From NCBI GenBank assembly GCA_002633025.1, contig NMRB01000869.1:198775-262774 (forward strand): a DNA stretch of 64,000 nucleotides, read 5' to 3'. Of the stretch, positions 52,902 through 62,879 are shown piece by piece (within the stretch, counting starts at the first letter, position 1; each line of letters opens with the position of its first letter). The notes below the pieces were generated by a model that ran no database searches, was not told where the DNA came from, and worked only from the letters and a program-made list of their open reading frames with translations. The DNA comes from Notospermus geniculatus (Eukaryota > Nemertea > Pilidiophora > Heteronemertea > Lineidae). Both the position numbers and the translations under genes were made by a program.

Positions 52902-55305
52902 TATTAACTACTGGTGACACAAGGCCTACTCTGAAGTCCCTCTGAGAGACCACAAGCCACACATTCTGTTGTTGACTATCGATGACAATTATAGGCCTAC
53001 TTCCAACTCATCTAGCGAGAGACAGTAGCCGTTGGCATAGCTACTAGCCATGATATCCGTTTGTTTGCCATTGGAAAGGATAGTCATGTATCTTCTCCTT
53101 CGACTATATTGAACATACTAGAAGGTTCGTTTCCCCAATTTCCTTTGAAGTATTGAACACGTCAGGGTCAACCTCTCATCCATTGCCGTCTGCGGAGAGT
53201 CATAAAAGCGCCGCGCCAAGCAAGCTAGTGATACTGATGTATTATCCCTTGGATCATCCCCGATTCGTCATCACATGAAGATTATCAGTTGCAGCAAAAC
53301 GCACGGGGGCGGAAACCAGACGATATCGAGACAATCATGAACACCCGAGTGAGTGCTTCCTGAAAACCATTGAGGACACTCTCACGAAATATTTAAAGCC
53401 ACACTCTATTGAATGGGGACCCTAGCCCACTGCCTCAATAGGTGTCACTAGTAGTAAAAACTATTGAAATGAAACTGACATCCCGGTCCTGATCAATTTC
53501 CTACACAAAAGGCGTCCATTGTATAGGACCGGGTTTCGTTGTGCTGCCCTCTATCGTAGCTAGGATCCCTATTCAGAAAGTGCTAAACGTCCTCCGACGT
53601 TAGTGTCACAGTGGTGTAAAATGCACTATGCTCTATCTGAATACATTAGAGCTCTGCCTGAGTTTTTTCGATGTGTGCTGAAAACTAGGCCTTGATTCTT
53701 TGAAGTACGTACCAGGCAAGGAGGCAAGGATTTAGGGACCTTCACGAGGTTATGAGACCTCCACCTGCATTCTCCTAACACTTTGAAAATACCGTAAAAT
53801 TCCGTGCAGTGGGCCTTTAATTATCTGCGTTGGTTGATTCGGTTTTGTGGAAGGCGGTGCATTTTGGTGAAAACGGCTCATTTTATCGTTTGGTACGCAA
53901 GGATTTGGTTTCAGAGCACCGATTCAGGCAAGGACAGTTGATTTTAATTGTATACCGGGTACGTTCGTCTAAGAATTGAGATCCTCATCGCAACACTTCG
54001 TCGACGATGAACCTCAGCTGTAACGTCCTCATCGAGACGCGCCGCTGAGGGTGATGCAAAAATCTAACATGATCACGCTAATGAAACATGATCACCTCGT
54101 TATTTTTGATTGGCGGAGTTAATTCACGAACTAAAAAAAAACAGAACTTTTCTCTCGGGTTTCAACACCTCGTCGGCGACACGAGGACAATTAATTCTGA
54201 AGGTAGGGAAGGGTGGTGTTGCTGTAATCCATCTCCTCAGACAAAGCTGCAGAAAATATAAAATTCTGAAAAAAATAATGAGGAAACACTTGCTTCAATA
54301 GGGAATTTCCGTGAAAAAAGGCCCTGTTTTTAAAAAATAACTACTTGTTGCAGAAAAATTGTACCATTTCCTGATGAAAAGAAATGCTTTAATGGAACTC
54401 TGCATCGTTGTGAGAGACGAGGGAGAGTGTTATCTTAGCACGAGTTGGCAGCTGCTTTTTCATTGACGTTATGTCCTGGGGATATTCCGGGAGGATTTGC
54501 GGAGCCACCGCTAGCCGCTGCCGGCAGAAGGCGATGAAATAAACACCGGGTGCTTTCAACAATACCCCGGTGGAGTATCAAAGGTTCGAAGATGAAAAAA
54601 CTCGCGATGAATCACGCCAGCAGTGTGACCGAGCCGTGCCCTTGGTACATCAATATTTATAGTCCTTTAACACTGATTGAATAAGGCGTCTTTTAGCGTG
54701 GTCTGGGATCACCATTGGTTAGTCGTGCTTTAGAAAAACTTCAGAGGAAGTCATATCTCTGATGAAAAAGCACGGACTAGCTGATGGCAGTGAGAAGTAC
54801 AGCCAAGAGAGCGAGGTGTGGAGAGGTGGAAAGTAAATCGCTGATACGTTATGGTTCATCCCACGAGGGGATAAAACCTTTGTATCTGTCACCAAACATG
54901 CTGTGGAACAAATTTTAAATCCTCAGAATTCTTTGCCAACACTAGAAAGCAGAACGCAACACAAAGGGGCTAATCTGAGTTGTGATCTTTGAGAAAATCT
55001 AGAAAGCTATGAAGCTGCAAATTGCAGCGATTATTCTGTACAGGACAAAATCCCTGCAATTTACAAGTGCATAGCTTTTTCTGTTTTCCCAAGGATCACA
55101 ACTCAGATTCCTCAAGTGACGAAAACGAAGCAGAATATCGTTTTTGAAAAAGGTATGAAATGCAAATGGCTTTGACTATAGGGTTTCAAATCTCCAAAGA
55201 ACTATCACCAATTCTATAGGCAGAACTACGATTCTCCTAGATGTATAATATGTGCCTCAAAATAATCACGGGCAACAAGATTGCTTTTTAGTCCAACCAT
55301 GGAAG
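52902..55305. other. No gene recognised; one foldback
   Basis: About 2.4 kb of short frames. 54966-55112 is a foldback (TCTGAGTTGTGATCTTTGAG and GGATCACAACTCAGA) whose arm recurs at about 63690-63760. TTTAAAGCCACACT and GTGGGCCTTTAA at 53394 and 53808 could be the ends of another element. Confidence 0.45.
54966..55112. repeat. Foldback related to 63690-63760
   Basis: TCTGAGTTGTGATCTTTGAG AAAATCTAGAAAGCTATGAA pairs with a complement ending AAGGATCACAACTCAGA. GAGCTATGATCTTGCAATTT at 63726 is a diverged arm of the same repeat. Confidence 0.65.
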
Positions 55306-55503
55306 AACAAGATGACATTGTAAATGTCGTATGGTTCCCGATGTACATTTGTACACGAATGGTACACTGATAGAGATCAAGATATATTGATAGAGATCAG
55401 ATACATTGATAGAGATCAGGATACATTGACAGATGATTGATGTGATGTAATGTGGTGCAGTACGATGCCGTGCGATACGATATATGACATGACATGATTG
55501 ACA

Positions 55504-56040
55504 TATGATATGATATGATATGATATGATATGATATGATATGATATGATATGATATGATATGATATGATATGATATGATATGATATGATATGATATGATA
55601 TGATATGATATGATATGATATGATATGATATGATATGATATGATATGATATGATATGATATGATATGATATGATATGATATGATATGATATGATATGATA
55701 TGATATGATATGATATGATATGATATGATATGATATGATATGATATGATATGATATGATATGATATGATATGATATGATATGATATGATATGATATGATA
55801 TGATATGATATGATATGATATGATATGATATGATATGATATGATATGATATGATATGATATGATATGATATGATATGATATGATATGATATGATATGATA
55901 TGATATGATATGATATGATATGATATGATATGATATGATATGATATGATATGATATGATATGATATGATATGATATGATATGATATGATATGATATGATA
56001 TGATATGATATGATATGATATGATATGATATGATATGATA
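55504..56040. repeat. TGATA pentanucleotide microsatellite, about 107 units
   Basis: An uninterrupted (TGATA)n runs for about 537 bp, with degenerate units on both sides (TACGATACGATATG). All six frames through it are open or patterned (IISYH repeats) and none is a gene. Confidence 0.98.
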
Positions 56041-56310
56041 CCGGTGTATGATACGATACGATATGATATGATTGATATACGATACAATACGATACATGAT
56101 ATGAAATTGATCTCATGCCAATAACTCATCCCGGAATTGATCTTGATCTTGATATCTGATGGCTCTAGGACAAAATGTAGATCTACCCGGACAATTGGTA
56201 GTGGACAAAATGTACCTAGGACAAAAGGTACCTAGGACAAAAGGTACCCGGACAAATGGTACCTTTTGTTCGGTACATTTTGTCCGGGTACGTTTTGTCC
56301 TGTAACCATA

Positions 56311-56700
56311 TCTGATCATCAAGGTCATTGCATAATCGAAATGGGCATTCTCACTAACCTAAGTATGTCTGATATCATGCCTCTACCTCTACCACAGGCA
56401 TAGATATTTCAAATTATCAAGTTTGACCTTGACCTTGACCTCTGATTATCGAAGTCGTTGCATAATCGAAATCGGCATCATCAATAACCTAAGTATAGGT
56501 GATACCATGCCTCTATCTCTACCAGAGGCAGAGATATTTCAAATTATCAAGTTTGACCTTGACCTTGACCTCTGATCATGAAGGTCGTTGCATAATCGAA
56601 ATGGGCATCATCAATAACCTAAGTATGGGTGATATCATGCCTCTATCTCTTCCACAGGCAGAGATATTTCAAATTATCAAGTTTGATATATCAAAATCTC
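56311..56700. repeat. 130-bp tandem repeat, three units
   Basis: TCTGATCATCAAGGTC-like starts occur at 56311, 56441 and 56571, an exact 130-base period. Each has TTGCATAATCGAAATGGGCA, ACCTAAGTATGGGTGATATC and GAGATATTTCAAATTATCAA. The third unit ends with changes. Confidence 0.92.
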
Positions 56701-57256
56701 ATGATATTTCAATCACCCAGACACGTGAGGCTTAGAATTTTACCACAGTCCAGTCCTGGAATAAGCAGGCATGAACTAAGACTTGTTTCATGTTGCTCAG
56801 ATGACAATATGGCAAGTTATCTCAAAATATCAAATTTGTGATATCGATATCACCATGACCCTTACATCTCAGATGAAAAGTAATCAGTCCATTCGATTCC
56901 TAGGGTATGAAAACCTAAGGGTAGAACTTGTTTCTGTTGCTCTAGGTGCTAAAGGAGCCGAGTTATGACATCAGATAAAAGCGTGACGGACAAAATATCA
57001 AGTCTGATATCTTGATTACATCATGATGGAGGCATCTGATGTTGAAAATGATTAGCTCATTGGATTGCCCAGGTTGACAAACCTAGGGGTAGGATGTGTT
57101 ACCAGGACTGTACCTGTTGAAGGAGATAAGATATGAAGGCGTGACAGACGGACACACACACACACACACAGACAGCTACACACACAGATACACACACACA
57201 CAGACACCATGACCAAAAACAATATGGTTCCCGATCTTAAGATCGGGGAACCATAA

Positions 57257-57860
57257 TAAAACCTTCTGTCAGGTTTTATTCCCCCAAGGTCCAGCTGTTA
57301 GGCTTTTTACTGACGGTGCCTTTAGCTTACTAACTTCACATTTAAACCACAAACAAATGTGCAAAAAGCACTTCATCATAAAAAACCAGCAAGGACGGCC
57401 TGGAGTAACCGTGAACAACGGCAAGGCTTCATTGGATAATTGCATTGATGTTCTCTTCCTTACTTTGTGTTAGAGAAGGTGGCAGGGGATGGTAATGACG
57501 CTGATGGTCTCACTCTAAGAAGACCGAAGATTTGTGTACATTTCAATTACCCATTGTACAGATATCACGGTATGTGAATTCACCTTAAAAGGAGATGGTA
57601 AAGTAGTTAGTAAAATCATCCTATGATTAATGAAGTGATGGCAATTAAGAGATGCGGTACATTGCTTCCAGGGTATGTGTCGATAAATTAGATTTAGCTA
57701 ACCGCAATGTTCTAGCAAGAGACTCGGTTGTGATCGCCAAACTGACAGAGGGATTACTGAACCTAAGACGACACAAATAGAAGGATAAACGACACATCTG
57801 ATGGTATTATGTCCTTGAAACGGAATGGCAGTGATAGTAAGAAATTAAACCATTCACGTG
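57257..57860. other. No gene recognised
   Basis: Short frames only. Confidence 0.4.
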
Positions 57861-58203
57861 TAGACCTTTCCAATAAAGATGGCGGCCTAAAGCGGCCTAC
57901 ACACGGTCAATATTATTGCACAATATGAGGACCAAAATGGGCAATACATGTACATGTATTATTGCCAATCTTTCTTCTATTCATCATGCCTGAGGCACGT
58001 TTTCCCATTTTGGGCCCCATATTGTACAATAATATTGCACCTGTGTGGGCCGCTTAACAGTTCTCACCATATGACGTCAGAAGCTTAATACCATTCATTG
58101 GCCGCTACAAAATTTTAGTAGTGTTATATCATGTTTGGGCAATGAATGGCCATGACGTCATGTGGGAGAACTAGTGGGCCACCATCTTTGTTGGAAAGGT
58201 CTA
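57861..58203. mobile_element. Family 4 element, complete, carrying a nested family 3 MITE
   Basis: TAGACCTTTCCAATAAAGAT and ATCTTTGTTGGAAAGGTCTA are the inverted ends, flanked by TA. The family 3 insertion (57890-58055) lies just inside the left end. Removing it restores GGCCTAACAGTTCTCACC, as in the undisturbed relatives at 45587 and 61212. Confidence 0.9.
57890..58055. mobile_element. Family 3 MITE, copy 4 (nested)
   Basis: AGCGGCCTACACACGGTCAA to GCACCTGTGTGGGCCGCT, flanked by TAA on both sides. The three-base TAA duplication is that of PIF/Harbinger elements. Confidence 0.9.
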
Positions 58204-58217
58204 TAGCCACAAATGTG

Positions 58218-58319
58218 TAAAGCGGGTGATCCACTGTTGCGATTTCGGCTTGAGACGGGGTTGCGTTCCCTTGCGGTTACCTCTCAAGCCAAAATCGCAA
58301 CAGTGGATCACCCGCTTTA
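58218..58319. mobile_element. Family 6 MITE, internally deleted copy
   Basis: AAAGCGGGTGATCCACTGTT ... GGGTTGCGTTCCCTTGCGGT joins directly to CTCAAGCCAAAATCGCAACA ... ACCCGCTTT. The centre and most of the right arm are missing. The right end runs straight into the next copy. Confidence 0.85.
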
Positions 58320-58471
58320 AGCGGCGAATCCACTGTCGCGATTTGGGCTTGCGACGGGGTTGCGGTCCCTTGCGATCGCCTTATATGGCAATCGGAAGTC
58401 CTTATAAGGTAACCGCAAGGGAACGCAACCGCGTCTCAAGCCAAAATCGCGACAGTGGATCACCCGCTTTA
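58317..58471. mobile_element. Family 6 MITE, complete copy
   Basis: TTAAGCGGCGAATCCACTGT to GACAGTGGATCACCCGCTTT. It shares its first bases with the end of the preceding copy. Confidence 0.88.
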
Positions 58472-58973
58472 GTGAGCATTTGCAGCTGCGAAGAATCACC
58501 GGTGTAATATTTGTAATTCCCATCTGCCCAACGGTTTCCCTTTATTAGATTGACAGAATGAGCCACGTCTTGACAACACAGGACACAAAAACACACAATC
58601 AACTTGTTTTCAAACTTTTCCCCAACAATGCCGGGAACGCTGTGCGACTAAACTGGCACACGTCATATCGGCAAATCTCAAACTTGCAAGTGCCAGCACT
58701 CGCCCACAGCAGATAGAAAAAACTAACTATCTGATCCTTTTACATTTCCAGTTTATATCAGCGGTTCAGTATTTTTTTGCTGCGATGCAATCTGCAATCC
58801 CCAAATCTAAGAAGATACTATTTACTATCTCGTTAGTTGTGATATACTATTACCGGACGAATCCTTCCATTAAAGACCTCAATTTCGAGTTCTGCTGACA
58901 GATTGTCAAAATCACTTTCCGTCGTTTGATGATTGACACGCAAAACATACATGTACACAAGTAAGTTGCGCTC
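58472..58973. other. No gene recognised
   Basis: Short frames only. Confidence 0.4.
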
Positions 58974-59126
58974 AAAGCGGGTGATCCACTGTTGCGATTT
59001 TGGTTTGAGACGGCGTTGCGTTCCCTTGCGGTTACCTTTATGGCAACAGGAAGTCCTTATAAGGTAATCGCAAGGGAACGCAACCCCGTCTCAAGCCAAA
59101 ATCGCAACAGTGGGTCACCCGCTTTA
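58974..59126. mobile_element. Family 6 MITE, copy 4
   Basis: AAAGCGGGTGATCCACTGTT to AACAGTGGGTCACCCGCTTT with the usual centre. Confidence 0.9.
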
Positions 59127-59983
59127 GGAAACGAAATGAAAAAAATGCCCCTAATCGCTGCAAACAGGATTGGCAGTGCATAGAAACATGTAAATCTGTG
59201 TCCCCCTAAAATTTACTTTCTTGACTTAAAGCGTATTTATTTCGATTACAAACCTACCAGGTGGCAAGGGCTAAAAGGCTGGTCATCCTTCTTCTAATTT
59301 ATTTTGGGGGGGGGGATCTTTTTGAATGGAGTACTCAAAATTTTTGTTTTGCATCGAAGACAAAGCAGGATGCTTACGTAACCCCCCCCCCCGCGTATGA
59401 CCAAAGGTGCTCGCGAGACATGAATGGCTGTTCGCGGGGCCCCCGTAATTGTCAACCCCACACTATCAACCCCGACGACCACAACAGCGCTATTGTCAAA
59501 CTTTAGAAAAGACAACCATTCAAAAAGTGCGTCGTGGTCACGTGATTACGTACCAGCCAATAAATGAAATCTGTTCCTACTGATTCGATATATTTACTCA
59601 TTTGTGCAAGTTAGTGGCGGTGCATGAATATCAACTCGATTGTCTGCTCGTGAGGAACATTTGTTGTCAAATCATTCGAACTGGCCGATCGAATTCAGCA
59701 GACGACCAAGATGATGACGTCACAAACGTTATACAAGGATTGACAGAATCTTTTTCTTCGCGATGTGTAGTAGGCCACTTTGTGGAGCAAATTGACCACT
59801 GGAAGTCGCTTATCAAATAAAGAGGGGGTAAGACGTCAATTATGCCAAAAGATTTTGTTCATACGGGTATCCAAGCTGCTCAAGTGTCCATCACAATCCA
59901 GGCGTCATGACAAAGAAAGGCGCACTGACGGGCCTCGAGATTTCGCCGAAGGACGACCAACTAGTTCATAACTCCACTAATAG
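59127..59983. other. No gene recognised; mononucleotide runs
   Basis: A G run at about 59305-59315 and a C run at about 59383-59394. Short frames without domains. Confidence 0.4.
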
Positions 59984-60304
59984 GTGGCCACGGTGGTGTA
60001 GTGGTTCGGGTCTCCGACGAGCGGTCAGAGCGTCCCGGGTTCGGATCCCACGGGGGTGAGATTTTGGGCAAGTCTCTTTGCCTCACTGGCTTCTCTCCAC
60101 CCAGGTGTATAAATGGGTACCGGTCGGAAATGCTCAGGTTGTAGTGCTGAATGAGCAGCTCATCTGAGTTCTACTGAAAGGTTTCAGGATAGACTGGGGT
60201 TAAAGTGTAAAGTCGGATGACACCTCTGCCATTGTTGATATCAGACTATAAACCCAAACTTTAACTTACATCCCAAACTTTAACTTACATGTACCTTTAA
60301 CTTA
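59984..60304 (+). mobile_element. tRNA-derived SINE, plus-strand copy
   Basis: GTGGCCACGGTGGTGTAGTG carries the A box and CCCGGGTTCGGATCCCACGG the B box. The body (TTGCCTCACTGGCTTCTCTC, GTATAAATGGGTACCGGTCG, CTGAAAGGTTTCAGGATAGA) is collinear with the reverse copy at 11381-11679. It ends in AACCCAAACTTTAACTTACA repeats, the tail. Confidence 0.88.
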
Positions 60305-61186
60305 TCTGAGATGCGCTTTGCCTCCTTTTATCAACCTGCACCAGACAACCTTCCTCTAAAAAACGTCTCAGATTACTACATCGTACTTTTTTGAACCCAG
60401 AAATCCAGACTAAAAGTACTTAGTTATTTCCAATGCCGACGAGGGATCAAATACAACAAAGTTCCCATAGGCCTAATCACCTGTGCCATCAATATTGCCA
60501 CATAGATCAATTAAATATTTTATGGGTAAACTGCAAATGCTTTTAACCGGCCCCGATCCCTCTCAGACTCTATTGTCTTAACTGGTACACGAGGCATAAA
60601 ATATCAGCGTGTAGGCACTATCGATTTTTTTGAAAACCAATGATCGATAGAAAACTAAATATCAGAACTCTCCCAACCCGCAGTTAGGTTTTCACCCGGA
60701 GGGAATAAGCCGGGTTTTCTCCCAGCAATAAATCCAGGCAGACTTTCTACATCAGAAAGGTCAACACCCTACCCGTACGCCTTCAGACAGTCTCATGAGA
60801 ACCGTAGTTTTGCTGAAATAACGCCAAAATACCGACGATGCAGCAATGTTGGTTATCGGTGCTTTTTTGAACGGTGTTGTAACTTACACTGATTCCCGGG
60901 CCAGCGATCTGGTCTACCCGATACGATATTTACCTTGATACGGAACCCGAGCCTTCTATTGAGCGAGTACGTCAGCGGAGATCGGCGAAGGGACCGGCAG
61001 ATTGCGAATTTTTGTGCGGTTTTTACAGCACCGATATTTGATATTTATTCCATGCAGCGTGAAGTCATATGTCAACAGAGATGCAGAGATTTACACAATG
61101 AATGCGCTGATATCAAGTCTGTCACAGACGGTAAAAGGCGGTGCACTGGAGATCGGTGGGAGCAAGGTTAATCAAAGTAACAGCTA
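60305..61186. other. No gene recognised; cysteine-bearing frame
   Basis: The plus-strand frame 60935-61171 has a cysteine-rich end (QQRCRDLHNECADIKSVTDG) but no start context, splice support or family resemblance. Not called. Confidence 0.35.
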
Positions 61187-61252
61187 TAGACCTTTCCAAC
61201 AAAGATGGCGGTCCAACAGTTCTCACCATATGACGTCAGAAGCTCAATACCA
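61187..61252. mobile_element. Family 4 element, left-end fragment
   Basis: TAGACCTTTCCAACAAAGAT to TGACGTCAGAAGCTCAATAC, then an N (61253) and an abrupt change to unrelated sequence. Either a deletion or an assembly join is possible. Confidence 0.75.
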
Positions 61253-61261
61253 NGCCGCACT

Positions 61262-61754
61262 GAGTCACGAAGTCGTACGTCCAGGCTCTAACTTGTCATC
61301 TCTCCCTTGGACTTTTGTAATGCCCTCCTTCTTGGTCTGCCTAATTGTACTATCCAACCGTTACAGAAGGTACAAAACTCTGCTGCTCGTATAATCACGA
61401 AATCCAGGAAACGCTCGTCAATCACCCCCGTACTTAGGTCTTTATACTGTCTTCCTGTGAAACAAGTACAAAGTTTTTCTCCTAGCTTACAAGCGTCTTC
61501 ACCAACTTGCTCCCCCATATCTCTCAGAACTACTCACTATCCATACTATTTCACGAACTCTGCGCTCGTCATCGGCTCCCGGACTGTCGATTCCCAAGGC
61601 CAATGCCATGTCAGTCGGTGGCAGAGCCTTCTCAGTTGGAGCTCCTCAGTTGTGGAATCAACTCCCCGCATCTGTGAGGAACTGTACCTCTCTCAATTCC
61701 TTCAAGGGTCTGTTGAAGCATTTTCTTTTCTGTGAGGCCTTTCAAGCGCTTTGA
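61262..61754 (+). pseudogene. CR1/L2-like reverse transcriptase C-terminal fragment
   Basis: One frame reads FCNALLLGLPNCTIQPLQKV and QNSAARIITKSRKRSSITPV, then LYCLPVK. After a frameshift near 61463 a second frame reads LLAYKRLHQLAPPYLSELLT, SVGGRAFSVGAPQLWNQLPA and SLNSFKGLLKHFLF, then TGA. This is the conserved C-terminal region after the polymerase core in CR1/L2-type non-LTR retrotransposons. The catalytic part (YxDD) is absent, so it is a 5'-truncated, broken copy. Confidence 0.8.
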
Positions 61755-61769
61755 CCGGCCAGTATTGGC

Positions 61770-62375
61770 TGGGTACTGCGCTATACAAGGCGCATGTTAT
61801 TATTGTATCGCGACTCGACTATGCGAATGACCTCCCGTACAGTATCACCAGTGATTTGATGGGTCAGCTTCAACGAGTGGAGAATTCTGCTGCCATAATT
61901 TTCACTATTAGCAGCAAAATAGGATATAACACCTGTCCTTCCTCGGCCCCATTGGTTGCCAATAGCTTACTTGTTCAAATTTAAGACATAACTGTACGTT
62001 TTTAAATCATTGAATGGACTGGCACCAGAATACATGTCTTCACTGCTTCAGCCATTAGCGAAATGACAGAGCGTGTCGGCCTTTCCGTTCGGCAGACCAG
62101 CGCCTCCTGTCTATTCCTAGAACAAAAACAAAGAGGTTCGGTGACAGGTCCTTCAGACAGGTGGCGACTGGTCTGTGGAACCTCTGCCCAGCAGTGTCAG
62201 GATGGCTGAGTCAGTGACTTCTTTTAAAAGGCGTCGTAAAACATATTTTTTGGAACAATGTTCTAACGAAATTGTTTAATTCGCTTGTTCTATATTTATT
62301 TAAATGTTTCATGTAAAGTGCCCTAGAGCCTTTAGGAATAAGGCGCTATATATAAATTTGGTATATTAATAATCA
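61770..62375 (+). pseudogene. Second, more decayed CR1/L2-like tail with 3' end
   Basis: SRLDYANDLPYSITSDLMGQ and LQRVENSAAIIF, later (other frames) DRSFRQVATGLWN and TSFKRRRKTYF, follow the same order as the preceding fragment but with different sequence. It is therefore a separate element of a related lineage. It continues into GCCCTAGAGCCTTTAGGAAT AAGGCGCTATATA, a typical CR1-like 3' terminus. Confidence 0.75.
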
Positions 62376-62645
62376 AAGTGCACAAATAATGCATACATTT
62401 TCTATGCACTGTACAATATAGGCCTATTTATATAAAAGAGAGAGAGAGAGAGAGAAATTGAAAACAATCTATGGCACTTTAAGTGGCACTTTAAGTTCGA
62501 CCGCTAACTCCTCCGTGGTTTCTGATGGAAATGGCACCAGGGAATGTTGAGAATGACATGGTGGGTGACATATTATATTTTTTTTACCCCTTAGCGAATA
62601 AAATGCATGAAGAAACTTCCAGTGATTTGCAATGCCCACTAGCCT
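62376..62645. other. No gene recognised; GA microsatellite
   Basis: (GA)n at about 62436-62454. TGGCACTTTAAG is repeated at 62472. Short frames only. Confidence 0.45.
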
Positions 62646-62684
62646 GGTTCCGCTGGCCACCGTTAAACGGTGGCCAGCGGAACC
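62646..62684. repeat. Perfect hairpin, 19-bp arms, one-base loop
   Basis: GGTTCCGCTGGCCACCGTT, then A, then the exact reverse complement. No mismatches in 19 pairs. Confidence 0.9.
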
Positions 62685-62879
62685 AAAGTCGAGACTCGGC
62701 GCGAAGGGATTAAGGTGTTTGGCCACAGTTGCCTGGGCGGAACTCACATTTTCTGGAAACTTGATGCGAGCGAGGACTGCGTTGGGCGTCGGGACCAATT
62801 TAGACCGTATTTCTGAATATCTAATATACGAAATGAATCTTTGAATAGGTCGCCAGTATTCTATTATAATGTGCGGCTA

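Larger units (their letters stand above)
55306..57256 (+). mobile_element. Large non-autonomous element with internal satellites (Helentron/pearl-like)
   Basis: The left end GATGACATTGTAAATGTCGT ATGGTTCCCGAT and the right end hairpin GGTTCCCGATCTTAAGATCGGGGAACC (in pieces), then ATAATAA, are the same two ends as in the short reverse copy at 37785-38150. Inside are the TGATA array, a GGACAAAAGGTACC repeat block (56160-56300), a 130-bp tandem array, further degenerate units and a CA microsatellite next to the right hairpin. A terminal hairpin, internal tandem repeats and no protein resemble Helitron/Helentron-derived interspersed elements. That assignment is inference. Confidence 0.6.

Noticed and set aside
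55288-56129. Three long minus-strand frames (237-269 codons) of repeated IISYH
   Set aside because: They are translations of the TGATA microsatellite, open because the five-base unit has no stop on that strand.
60935-61171. Cysteine-rich secreted peptide
   Set aside because: No signal sequence, no credible donor (GTTAAT) and no family resemblance.
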